A program made the translations under genes and the position numbers. From Rhizobacter sp. (GTDB taxonomy: Bacteria > Pseudomonadota > Gammaproteobacteria > Burkholderiales > Burkholderiaceae_C), in NCBI GenBank assembly GCA_019635355.1, contig JAHBZQ010000001.1:558001-622000 (forward strand): 64,000 nt of DNA, in the 5' to 3' direction. A model generated the notes under the pieces. That model was not told the DNA's origin. It ran no database searches and saw only the letters and a program-made list of their open reading frames with translations. Each line of letters starts with the position of its first letter. Within the stretch, counting starts at the first letter, position 1. Shown here piece after piece: positions 56,704 to 64,000 of the stretch.

Positions 56704-57689
56704 TTGAGCGTGGCCCCCGAGACCTTCACCACCTCTGCCCACTTGTTGATCTCATCGCCGATGAAGGCCTTGAACTTCTTTTCGTCGTAGTCGACGAGTG
56801 GCTGGCTGCCGATCTCTTCGAAGGGCGCCACCACCGCCTTGTCGGTGAGTGCGGTGTGCATCGCGGCCGAGAGTTTCTTCACCACCGCGGGGGGTGTGCC
56901 GGCCGGCACCACGATGCCCGACCAGCTGCTCGACTCCAGCCCCGGGAAGCCCGCTTCTGCGATGGTGGGCACATCGGGCAGCGCGGGCAGCCGCTTGCTG
57001 CCCATCACCGCGAGCGCACGCAGTTTGCCGGCCTTGATGTGCGGCAGCAGCGTGACCGTGTAGTCGTACATCAGGTCGAGCCGGCCGCCGAGCAGGTCTT
57101 GCAGCGCGGGCGTGCTGCCCTTGTAGGGCACGTGCGTCATCTTGCTGCCGGTCTTGGCCTGCACCATCTCGCTCGTGAGGTGCGTGCCGGTGCCCGGCCC
57201 GGCCGATCCGTAGTTGAGCACCCCGGGGTTGGCCTTCGCGAAGGCGATCAGCTCCTGCATGCTCTTGTAGGGCCGCGAGGCTTCGACCACCAGCACGGTG
57301 GGCGACATGAACATGCCGTGTACCGGCACGAAGTCGCGCAGCGGCTGGTACTTGAGGTTCTTGTAGAGCGCGAGGTTCGCAGCCATCGTGCCCGAGGTGG
57401 CGTAGAGCACGGTGTAGCCATCGGCCGGTGCACCGGCCACCTGCTCGGTGGCGAGCGAGCCGCCCACGCCGGGCCGGTTCTCCACCACGAAGGCCTGGCC
57501 CAGCACCTCGCCCATCTTCTTGGAGATCGCACGCGAGGTGGTGTCGGTCACACCGCCCGGGGTGAACGGCACGACCCAGGTGATCGGCTTGGCGGGGTAG
57601 GTCTGTGCACGCGCGGGCAGTTCGGTGAGCAGCAGTGCCGCCACCGCGATGAGCAGCACACGCAAGTTCGGGATACGCAAGGTCGTCAT
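56700..57689 (-). CDS. Bug-family tripartite tricarboxylate transporter substrate-binding protein
   Basis: A 329-residue periplasmic binding protein with a signal peptide (MTTLRIPNLRVLLIAVAALL, cleaved near ARAQ). Bug/TctC hallmarks: YPAKPITWVVPFTPGGVTDT, VVENRPGVGGSLATEQVA, GTGTHLTSEMVQAKTG and VPYKGSTPALQDLLGG. It would capture a carboxylate-type ligand. No tctA/tctB membrane genes are present, as is common for these proliferated genes in Burkholderiales. AAAGGAAA precedes the ATG. Transcribed away from the acyl-CoA dehydrogenase gene and coupled to the NMO-like gene. Confidence 0.9.
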   Translation of the reverse strand: MTTLRIPNLRVLLIAVAALLLTELPARAQTYPAKPITWVVPFTPGGVTDTTSRAISKKMGEVLGQAFVVENRPGVGGSLATEQVAGAPADGYTVLYATSGTMAANLALYKNLKYQPLRDFVPVHGMFMSPTVLVVEASRPYKSMQELIAFAKANPGVLNYGSAGPGTGTHLTSEMVQAKTGSKMTHVPYKGSTPALQDLLGGRLDLMYDYTVTLLPHIKAGKLRALAVMGSKRLPALPDVPTIAEAGFPGLESSSWSGIVVPAGTPPAVVKKLSAAMHTALTDKAVVAPFEEIGSQPLVDYDEKKFKAFIGDEINKWAEVVKVSGATLN

Positions 57690-57753
57690 CGCATTTCCTT
57701 TCGTCGTCTCGGGCCGTTCTACGCAGCGCACCGCACCGCTGGTGAGAAAAGAT

Positions 57754-57771
57754 ACTTGCAGACTAACAAGT
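57754..57771. promoter_or_regulatory. Inverted repeat ACTTG-N8-CAAGT in the divergent Bug / acyl-CoA dehydrogenase region
   Basis: ACTTG at 57754-57758 and CAAGT at 57767-57771 form a 5-bp inverted repeat within an AT-richer patch, 66 bases upstream of the Bug ATG and 94 bases before the acyl-CoA dehydrogenase ATG. Its position suits an operator for a MarR/LysR/TetR-type regulator of both transcripts; no regulator gene is in the window. Confidence 0.35.
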
Positions 57772-57864
57772 GAATTCGCTACCGTGCATGCACGTTTGCC
57801 CCACGTGCCGTTCTGCTCGTCGAACGACACCATCTGGTGAACCCACACCACGACATGCAGGACG

Positions 57865-59013
57865 ATGAGCATCGATCTGAACGCCGATCAAGTCACGCTG
57901 CGCGACAGCATCCGGCGCTTCATGAAGGCCGAGGTCGTGCCCTTGATCACGAAGCACGAGGCCGAGCGCAGTTTTCCCTTCGAGTTGTTGCCGCGGCTGG
58001 CCGAGTTCGGCTATCTCGGTGGCACGCTGTCGGAAGACGACGGCGGCATGGGGATCGACTACCCCACCTGGGCCATGATGATGGAAGAGGCCGGCTACCA
58101 CTGGCTCTCGTTGCGCACCATCTGCAACATCACCAACGGCTCGATCAACCGCATCGCCACGCATGGCACGCCCGAGCAGAAAGAGCGCTTCCTCAAGCCC
58201 GCACTGCGTGGGGAGCTGAAGGTCTGCACCGGCCTCACCGAGCCCGACACCGGCTCCAACATCGCCGGCATCCAGACCCGCGCCGAGTTGAAGGGCGACC
58301 ACTGGGTCATCAACGGCCGCAAGATGTGGATCACCAACGGCGCCTTCGCCGACGTGGCGATGATCGTCGCGCGCACCTACAGCCCCACCTGCGATGGGGC
58401 CTTGTCGGCCTTCATCGTCGAGCGCGCGAAGAGCCCGTATGACGTGCGCCGGCTCGACACCATGGTGCTGCGCTGCACCGGCACCGCCGAGCTCGGTTTC
58501 AACGACGTGAAGATCCCGAAGGAGAACCTCGTCGGCCAGGAAGGCCAGGCGCTGAAGGGCACGCTCAAGGGCCTGGACGCCGCGCGCCTCAACATCGCGA
58601 TGGGCGCCGTGGGCGCCGCGCAGGCCGCGCTCGACCTGTCGATCGACTACGTGAAGCAGCGCAAGCAGTTCGGCCGCCTGATCGGCAGCTACCAGCTGGT
58701 GCAGAAGCACATCGTCGACATGACGGTGCGTGTGGAAGCCGCGCGCGCGCTCGGCTACCGCGCTGCGCACGCATTGCAGCGCGGGCAGGATGTGCGCCAG
58801 GCCTGCTCGATCGCCAAGCTCTACGCCACCGAGTCGGCGCACGAGGTGGCGAGCATGGCGCTGCAGGTGCACGGTGGCAGTGGCTACTCGACCGACCTGC
58901 CCATCGAGCGCATCTTCCGCGACACCCGCGGCGGGATGATCCCCGAGGGCACCACCGAGATCCAGACGCTCATCATCGGCCGCGAGATCCTGGGCATCAA
59001 CGCCATCTCCTGA
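57865..59013 (+). CDS. Acyl-CoA dehydrogenase
   Basis: A 382-residue FAD enzyme introducing an alpha-beta double bond into an acyl-CoA. It has the N-terminal helical domain, CTGLTEPDTGSNIAGIQTRA (FAD/substrate loop), WVINGRKMWITNGAFADV, QRKQFGRLIGSYQLVQ, and the C-terminal VHGGSGYSTDLPIERIFRDT and PEGTTEIQTLIIGREILG. The catalytic Glu is likely in the PEGTTEIQ region, as in glutaryl/isovaleryl-type enzymes. First gene of a plus-strand set with a synthetase and a CoA-transferase. Confidence 0.93.
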   Translation: MSIDLNADQVTLRDSIRRFMKAEVVPLITKHEAERSFPFELLPRLAEFGYLGGTLSEDDGGMGIDYPTWAMMMEEAGYHWLSLRTICNITNGSINRIATHGTPEQKERFLKPALRGELKVCTGLTEPDTGSNIAGIQTRAELKGDHWVINGRKMWITNGAFADVAMIVARTYSPTCDGALSAFIVERAKSPYDVRRLDTMVLRCTGTAELGFNDVKIPKENLVGQEGQALKGTLKGLDAARLNIAMGAVGAAQAALDLSIDYVKQRKQFGRLIGSYQLVQKHIVDMTVRVEAARALGYRAAHALQRGQDVRQACSIAKLYATESAHEVASMALQVHGGSGYSTDLPIERIFRDTRGGMIPEGTTEIQTLIIGREILGINAIS

Positions 59014-59033
59014 TCCAGTTTTCAGCAGTTCCC

Positions 59034-61172
59034 ATGCACGACACGCTCCCTGATCTTTCTCTTCTGTGCTCTCCGCGCTCCGTTGCCCTCGTGGGCGCTT
59101 CCGACGACCCCGGCAGCATCGGCGGCCGCGCGCTCATCAACCTGCTCAAGCACTCCGACTTCAAGGGCGAGGTGATGCTCGTCAACCCGAAGCGGGAGAC
59201 GGTCGCCGGCATGCGCTGCTGGCCCGACATCGCCTCGCTGCCCAGCACGCCCGACCTGGTGCTGATCTCGGTGCCCGCCGTGCATGTGAACCCGGCGCTG
59301 CGCCAAGCCGCCGCGCGCGGCGTGCCCTTCGCCATCGTCTACACCTCGGGCTTCGGCGAAGCCGGCCCGGCCGGCAAGGCGCTCGAAGACGAGATGCGCG
59401 GCATCGTCGCGACGAGCAAGCTGCGCGTCTACGGCCCCAACTGCCCGGGCCTGTGCAACATCAACGAGCGCCTCGGTTTCACCTTCTCGCCCTCGTTCCA
59501 GCACGACCTGCGCCGCGGCCCCATCGGCCTGGCCACGCAGGGCGGCGGCCTCGGCCGCAACGTGCTGCAGGCGATGGACCGCGGCCTGGGCATTGGCCTC
59601 TGGTGCTCGTCGGGCAACGAGGTCGACCTGCAGGTGAGCGACTTCATCGCGCACATGGCCGATGCCGAGGGCATCGAGGTCATCGTGACGCTGATCGAAG
59701 GCATCAAGGACGGCCGCAAGTTCGTGCGTGCCGTGCAGCGCGCCGCGGCCAACGGCAAGCCGGTGATCGCGCTCAAGGTCGGCCGCTCGGCCTACGGGCA
59801 AAAGGCCGCGATGTCGCACACCGGCTCGCTCACCGGCTCGGCCGAGGTCAACAGCGCGCTCTTCCGGCAGCTCGGTGTGATCGAGGTCGACGACATCGAC
59901 GAACTCGCCGACACCGCCGCGCTCATCGCGCGCACCCAACCCCCCAAGACCGCGCGCGACATCGCCATCTACTGCTCATCGGGCGGCGCCTCCGCCCTCA
60001 CGGCCGACATGGTGGGCCAAGCCAACCTGAAGCTCGCTCAGTTCGCGCCATCGACCACCCAGGTGCTCGCCGACAGCCTGCCGTCATACGCCGCCATCGG
60101 CAACCCGGTCGACACCACCACGGCGGTCATCACCGACCCGCAGCTCATCGACAAGACGCTGCTCGCCGTGTGCGAAGACCCGGGCGTGTCGCTGGTGCTC
60201 TTCCCGGTGACCATCGACTATGGCGACGTGACCATCAAGGTCGCCGAGAGCGCGGTGCGGGTGCAGCGGCAGACGGCGGTGCCCATCGTGCCGGTGTGGA
60301 TGAGCAGCCGTCGCGGCGACGCGGTCGAGGTGTATGCCGAGGCCGGCATGGTGCCGGTGGGTTCGGTCGGCAAGGCGGTGAAAGCGGTGAAGCGCTGGCT
60401 CGAGTGGGCCGAGTGGGCGGCAAAGCAGACACCGGGCGCCGCGCCGTTCGAGCCCTTGCTGCTGCGCATGCCGGACGTGCCACCGCAGGGCGAATCCCGC
60501 ACGCTCAACGAGCACGATGCCAAGGCCTTGCTGCGCGCGGCGGGCATCGCCATGCCGGCGTCGGGTGTGGCCCGCAGTGCCGACGAGGCGGTGCAACTTG
60601 CCCAACGCATCGGCTACCCGGTCGTCGCCAAGGTCCTGAGCGCGGCCATCGTGCACAAGACCGAGGTGGGCGGCGTGATGCTTGGCATCGCCGACGACGA
60701 CGCCTTGCGCGAAGCCTGGCAGCGCATCCACGGCAACGCGGCCCAGCACCGCCCCGACGCGAAGATCGACGGCCTGCTCATCGAAGCGATGGCCCCGGCG
60801 GGTGGCGTGGAAACGCTCGTCGGCGTGAGCCGCGACCCGGTGCTCGGCACGGTGCTGACCTTCGGCCTCGGCGGCGTGCACGTGGAGCTGTTCCGTGACG
60901 TCGCGCGCCGGGTGCTGCCGCTGTCGCGCCGCGAAGCCGAGGCGATGGTGCGCGAGATCCGCGCCTTCCCCTTGCTCGACGGCCTGCGCGGCCGGCCCAA
61001 GGCCGACGTGCCGGCCTTGATCGACCTGTTGCTCAAGGTGTCCGACTTCGTTGCCGCTCACGCCGCGCAGATCGACGAGATGGACCTGAATCCGGTGTGG
61101 GTGGGCCCGCTGGGGCAGGGCGCGCGGGCGCTCGATGCGGTGATCGTCGGCCGCCTCGAGGCGCCACGATGA
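59034..61172 (+). CDS. Acetate--CoA ligase family protein (ADP-forming acyl-CoA synthetase-like)
   Basis: A 712-residue protein fusing the alpha- and beta-like parts of NDP-forming acyl-CoA synthetases. An N-terminal CoA-binding domain (LCSPRSVALVGASDDPGSIG) is followed by succinyl-CoA-ligase-like domains with MSHTGSLTGSAEVN. A C-terminal ATP-grasp domain (about 490-712) has LNEHDAKALLRAAGIAMPAS, YPVVAKVLSAAIVHKTEVGG and GGVETLVGVSRDPVLGTVLT. It interconverts an acyl-CoA and free acid with ADP/ATP. Located 20 bases after the acyl-CoA dehydrogenase; the stop overlaps the CoA-transferase start (ATGA). The substrate is unknown. Confidence 0.9.
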   Translation: MHDTLPDLSLLCSPRSVALVGASDDPGSIGGRALINLLKHSDFKGEVMLVNPKRETVAGMRCWPDIASLPSTPDLVLISVPAVHVNPALRQAAARGVPFAIVYTSGFGEAGPAGKALEDEMRGIVATSKLRVYGPNCPGLCNINERLGFTFSPSFQHDLRRGPIGLATQGGGLGRNVLQAMDRGLGIGLWCSSGNEVDLQVSDFIAHMADAEGIEVIVTLIEGIKDGRKFVRAVQRAAANGKPVIALKVGRSAYGQKAAMSHTGSLTGSAEVNSALFRQLGVIEVDDIDELADTAALIARTQPPKTARDIAIYCSSGGASALTADMVGQANLKLAQFAPSTTQVLADSLPSYAAIGNPVDTTTAVITDPQLIDKTLLAVCEDPGVSLVLFPVTIDYGDVTIKVAESAVRVQRQTAVPIVPVWMSSRRGDAVEVYAEAGMVPVGSVGKAVKAVKRWLEWAEWAAKQTPGAAPFEPLLLRMPDVPPQGESRTLNEHDAKALLRAAGIAMPASGVARSADEAVQLAQRIGYPVVAKVLSAAIVHKTEVGGVMLGIADDDALREAWQRIHGNAAQHRPDAKIDGLLIEAMAPAGGVETLVGVSRDPVLGTVLTFGLGGVHVELFRDVARRVLPLSRREAEAMVREIRAFPLLDGLRGRPKADVPALIDLLLKVSDFVAAHAAQIDEMDLNPVWVGPLGQGARALDAVIVGRLEAPR

Positions 61173-62263
61173 GCGCCGCGTGGTTGCCCCGGGCCACGCA
61201 GGGTGGCCCGCTCGCAGGCGTGCGCGTGCTCGACTTCAGCGAGCTGCTGCCCGGCCCGTTTCTCACGCAGAGCATGGTGGAACTCGGTGCCGACGTCTTG
61301 AAGGCCGAGCGCCCGCCGCACGGCGATGCGGCGCGGCGCATGGCCCCCGCGCTCTTCGACGCGGTGAACCGCGGCAAGCGCTGCTTCACCGCCGATTTGA
61401 AAGACGACACCCAGCGCGCCGCGGTGCTGGCCCTGGCCGACGAGGCCGACGTGCTGGTCGAGGCCTACCGCCCCGGCGTGCTCGACCGGCTCGGCCTCGG
61501 CTACGACACGCTTGCCGCGCGCAACCCGAGGCTCGTCTATGTCTCGCTCACCGGCTACGGTGCCAGCGGCCCCCGCGCGCAGTGGCCGGGCCATGACATC
61601 AACTACCTGGCCGCCAGTGGCTCGCTGGCCCTGACCAGCGGCAGCGGCACGCCCGCCTTCGCGGTGCCGGTGGCTGATCTCGGCGGCGCGGTCTATGCGC
61701 TGGCGGCCGTCAACGCGGCGCTCTTCCAGCGCGAGCGCAGCGGGCGCGGTCAGCGGCTCGACGTCTCGCTCGCCGACTGCATGCTGCACTGGATGAACAC
61801 GCGGCTCGTGGCCTTCCGCCACAACGGCGCCACCGATCTCGCGGCGCAGCGCCGCACGGTGAGCGCGCGGCCGGGCTACGGCGTGTTCACCTGTGCCGAG
61901 GGCGAGCCGCTGAGCGTGGCCGCGCTGGAAGACCATTTCTGGAAGGCGCTCGTGCAGGCGTTGGGGCTCGAGGCCTGGGAGGGCGACGCGTTTGCGACCT
62001 ACGCGAAGCGCATGCCGCATGCGCAGGAGATCAACCGCGACATCGGCCTTGCTCTGGGCGGCATGCCTCGGGCGCAGGCCGTGTCATTGCTGGCCGAGGC
62101 CGACGTGCCGGTCTTCGAAGTGCTGAGCCCGAGCGAGCTGCCCGACGGCGAGCAGTTCAGCGCCCGCGGCCTCTACACGCCCACCGACAGTGGCGCGCTG
62201 TGCCGCTTCCCGGTGCGCATGGAGGGCGTGGGCGACCCACCCACGCACACGCAGACCGCCTGA
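61169..62263 (+). CDS. Class III CoA-transferase (CaiB/BaiF family)
   Basis: A 364-residue CoA-transferase moving CoA between acyl groups. Signatures: LAGVRVLDFSELLPGPFLTQ, ELGADVLKAERPPHGDAAR, NRGKRCFTADLK, YVSLTGYGASGP, and GQRLDVSLADCMLHWMNT, which lies in the catalytic-Asp region. Its start overlaps the synthetase gene, so dehydrogenase, synthetase and transferase form one operon handling activation and first oxidation of a carboxylic acid. Confidence 0.92.
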   Translation: MSAAWLPRATQGGPLAGVRVLDFSELLPGPFLTQSMVELGADVLKAERPPHGDAARRMAPALFDAVNRGKRCFTADLKDDTQRAAVLALADEADVLVEAYRPGVLDRLGLGYDTLAARNPRLVYVSLTGYGASGPRAQWPGHDINYLAASGSLALTSGSGTPAFAVPVADLGGAVYALAAVNAALFQRERSGRGQRLDVSLADCMLHWMNTRLVAFRHNGATDLAAQRRTVSARPGYGVFTCAEGEPLSVAALEDHFWKALVQALGLEAWEGDAFATYAKRMPHAQEINRDIGLALGGMPRAQAVSLLAEADVPVFEVLSPSELPDGEQFSARGLYTPTDSGALCRFPVRMEGVGDPPTHTQTA

Positions 62264-62290
62264 TCGGCGTGGCCGAGATAATCGCCCGCC

Positions 62291-63340
62291 ATGTCGCACC
62301 CCCCAGACTCCGCTGCGTTCGAGCAGGCCAAGGCCGCGTTCTTCGAGGGCCTCGCCCACCTGCAGGCGGGCCGCCTGGCCGAGGCCGAGCGTGCGTTCGA
62401 GACCTCGCTGCGCCACGTGCCGGGCCGGGTGTCGACGCTCGTGAACCTCGCCGCGACGCGCGTGGCGCTCGACCGGCCCGCCGAGGCCATCGCCACCGCC
62501 GACGAGGTGCTGGCCCTCGAGCCCGACAATGCCGACGCGCTGCTGCACCGCCGCTCGGCGCTCGGCAAGCTGGTGGAAGAGGCCGACCTGCTGCGTGACA
62601 GCGGCCAGCTCGAAGCCGCACGCCTGCGCTACCGCGAGGCGCTCGCGCTCGGCGCCGACCCGCAGCTCATGGCCTACTGCCTCGCAAGCCTCGGCGATGC
62701 CACCGCACCGCCCAGCTCGCCCGTGGCCTACGTGCAGGCCTTGTTCGACGACTACGCGGCCGACTTCGACCATCACCTTGTCGACGTGCTGCGCTACCGC
62801 GTGCCCGAAGGGCTGGCCGCGCCGCTCGCGCAGCTGCACCCCGCGCCCTTTCGCTCGGCACTCGATCTCGGCTGCGGCACCGGCCTCTGTGGCCCGCTGG
62901 TGCGCCCGCTGGTGCAGCGCCTGAGCGGCATCGACCTCTCGCCGCGCATCCTTGAGCAGGCGCGGGCACGCGGTGTGTACGACGCGCTGCACCTGGGCGA
63001 GATCGTCGAGCACCTGGCCCGCACTGACGAGCAGCACGACCTCGTGCTCGCGGCCGACGTGTTCATCTACCTCGGCGACCTGGCGCCGGTGTTCGCTGCG
63101 CTCGAGCGGGTGATGCCGGCGGGCGGCGTGTTCTGCTTCTCCGCCGAAACCTCGGGCGCGCCCGAAGAGGTGGGCTTCAGCCTGCAGCCCAGCCTGCGCT
63201 ACGCCCACCACGAAGGCCACCTGCTCGGGCTCGCCGAGCGCCACGGCTTCGCGCCGCTGCGCGTCTCGCGCGAGACGGTGCGCGAAGAGCAGCGCGAGCC
63301 CATCGAAGGCCTGCTGGTGCACCTGCAGCGCCGCGGCTGA
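62291..63340 (+). CDS. TPR-containing class I SAM-dependent methyltransferase
   Basis: A 349-residue protein. The N-terminal 140 residues hold TPR-like helices (FFEGLAHLQAGRLAEAERAF, LVNLAATRVALDRPAEAIAT, LRYREALALGADPQLMA). The methyltransferase domain follows, with motif I LDLGCGTGLCGPL near residue 192 and the acidic LSGIDLSPRILEQA. Members of this TPR-methyltransferase group are of unknown target; the TPR part suggests a protein substrate. Starts 27 bases after the CoA-transferase gene. Confidence 0.87.
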   Translation: MSHPPDSAAFEQAKAAFFEGLAHLQAGRLAEAERAFETSLRHVPGRVSTLVNLAATRVALDRPAEAIATADEVLALEPDNADALLHRRSALGKLVEEADLLRDSGQLEAARLRYREALALGADPQLMAYCLASLGDATAPPSSPVAYVQALFDDYAADFDHHLVDVLRYRVPEGLAAPLAQLHPAPFRSALDLGCGTGLCGPLVRPLVQRLSGIDLSPRILEQARARGVYDALHLGEIVEHLARTDEQHDLVLAADVFIYLGDLAPVFAALERVMPAGGVFCFSAETSGAPEEVGFSLQPSLRYAHHEGHLLGLAERHGFAPLRVSRETVREEQREPIEGLLVHLQRRG

Positions 63341-63444
63341 ACTCCGCACGCCGGCCGACGCCGCGTTCCGGTGTCGTCCTACAGCGCGTGCGTGGCACGC
63401 GCGCGACCATCGCCCATCACCTCCATCGAAGTGCGAAGGTCGCC

Positions 63445-64000
63445 ATGTCATCGCTGTCACCTTGTTCGATCCGCTCGACCCGCCTTTGGGCACCTGTCGC
63501 GTTGGTGGCGCTGGCCGGCTGCGCCAGCCAGCCCCAGCCGCCGAGCGCCATCGTCATGCTGAACCCCACCGCCGGCCAGAAGGCCAACGGCGTAGTGCGC
63601 ATGGCGCAGGAGGGCGATCGCGTGGTGGTGCGGGCTCGTGTCTCGGGGCTGGCCCCCAACCGCGAGCACGGCTTCCACGTGCACGAGAAGGGCGACTGCT
63701 CGGCCCCCGATGCGAGCAGCGCCGGCGAGCACCTCAACCCGCAAGGCAAGCCGCACGGCGCGCCGCATGCCGATCACCATGCCGGCGACCTGCCGTCGCT
63801 GAAGGCCGATGCAGCCGGCGTGGCGGCCACGAGCTTCGAGGTGAAGGGCACGCTGCTCGGGGCGGGCGCGGCTGACCTGATGGGCAAAGCGCTCGTCGTG
63901 CACGCCGACCCCGACGACTACATGACCCAGCCTTCGGGCAACAGCGGCAAGCGCATCGCCTGCGGCGTGATCGCCTCGCCGGTGAAGCCGGGCGGCATCG
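63445..64000 (+). CDS. sodC: Superoxide dismutase [Cu-Zn] lipoprotein (3' truncated by window edge)
   Basis: An open frame from ATG 63445 running off the right edge (185 codons seen). A lipobox (ALAGC, Cys26) indicates a lipoprotein facing the periplasm. Cu and Zn ligands are in place: GFHVHEKGDC, HLNPQGKPHG, PHADHHAGDLP and the later VVHADPDD. The disulfide pair is Cys in GDCS and in RIACGVI. Almost the whole protein is visible; only the last few residues are missing. Confidence 0.92.
   Translation, partial: MSSLSPCSIRSTRLWAPVALVALAGCASQPQPPSAIVMLNPTAGQKANGVVRMAQEGDRVVVRARVSGLAPNREHGFHVHEKGDCSAPDASSAGEHLNPQGKPHGAPHADHHAGDLPSLKADAAGVAATSFEVKGTLLGAGAADLMGKALVVHADPDDYMTQPSGNSGKRIACGVIASPVKPGGI

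Overview
The window is a GC-rich chromosomal segment of a betaproteobacterium, most likely a Burkholderiales member of the Rubrivivax/Rhizobacter/Methylibium type. This rests on strong G/C third positions throughout and on gene blocks I recognise from that order: xseA / exbB-exbD-lpxK-trm112-kdsB-adk, clpS-clpA, cysS-alkA-accA-tilS-lysC-tRNA-Ser, and a tonB-exbB-exbD-exbD-TPR operon. No genus can be fixed from the sequence alone.

Layout. Positions 1-7564 hold the end of tadA, an LD-carboxypeptidase with a natural His7 run, and a peptide-type ABC importer (lipoprotein binding protein, two permeases, tandem ATPase). Positions 7699-14106 hold a TonB-dependent receptor followed by its energising complex (TonB, ExbB, two ExbD) and a TPR protein. 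Importer and receptor together could carry a peptide-like nutrient across both membranes. Positions 14110-18785 (minus strand) hold an SDR dehydrogenase, adk, the lipid A/KDO genes kdsB and lpxK, Trm112, and an ExbB/ExbD pair. Positions 19123-26549 hold xseA, sodB, a DUF192 protein, a small Lys/Ala-rich secreted protein, icd, a cold-shock gene, clpS and clpA. Positions 26591-31552 (minus) hold an MtfA-like peptidase, lpxH, two cyclophilins, an L,D-transpeptidase and a TPR protein. Positions 31815-38859 hold cysS, an AlkA-like glycosylase, accA, tilS, lysC, tRNA-Ser(GCU) and a membrane metallophosphoesterase.

The most unusual region is 38866-53496 (minus strand), a five-gene operon. It starts with a 2954-residue repeat protein (LEPRxMFDAA motif, DUF4347-like domain with the only cysteine I can find in the protein, four 86-aa passenger-type repeats, eight 102-aa Ig-like repeats). 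Then come a TolC-like lipoprotein, a HlyD-type adaptor, a GAF-HlyD fusion, and a 711-aa protein joining a PqqD/RRE-like domain, an M50 (site-2 protease) membrane core and a HlyD-like adaptor. There is no ABC ATPase in the operon. It looks like a dedicated export, processing and display system for the giant protein in which an M50/adaptor fusion stands where the inner-membrane ABC protein of a type I system would be.

Positions 53691-62263 look metabolic: two multi-haem c-type cytochromes, a nitronate-monooxygenase-like flavoprotein, a Bug-type solute-binding protein, and a divergent operon of acyl-CoA dehydrogenase, ADP-forming acyl-CoA synthetase-like protein and class III CoA-transferase. 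The window ends with a TPR-methyltransferase and a truncated Cu-Zn superoxide dismutase lipoprotein.
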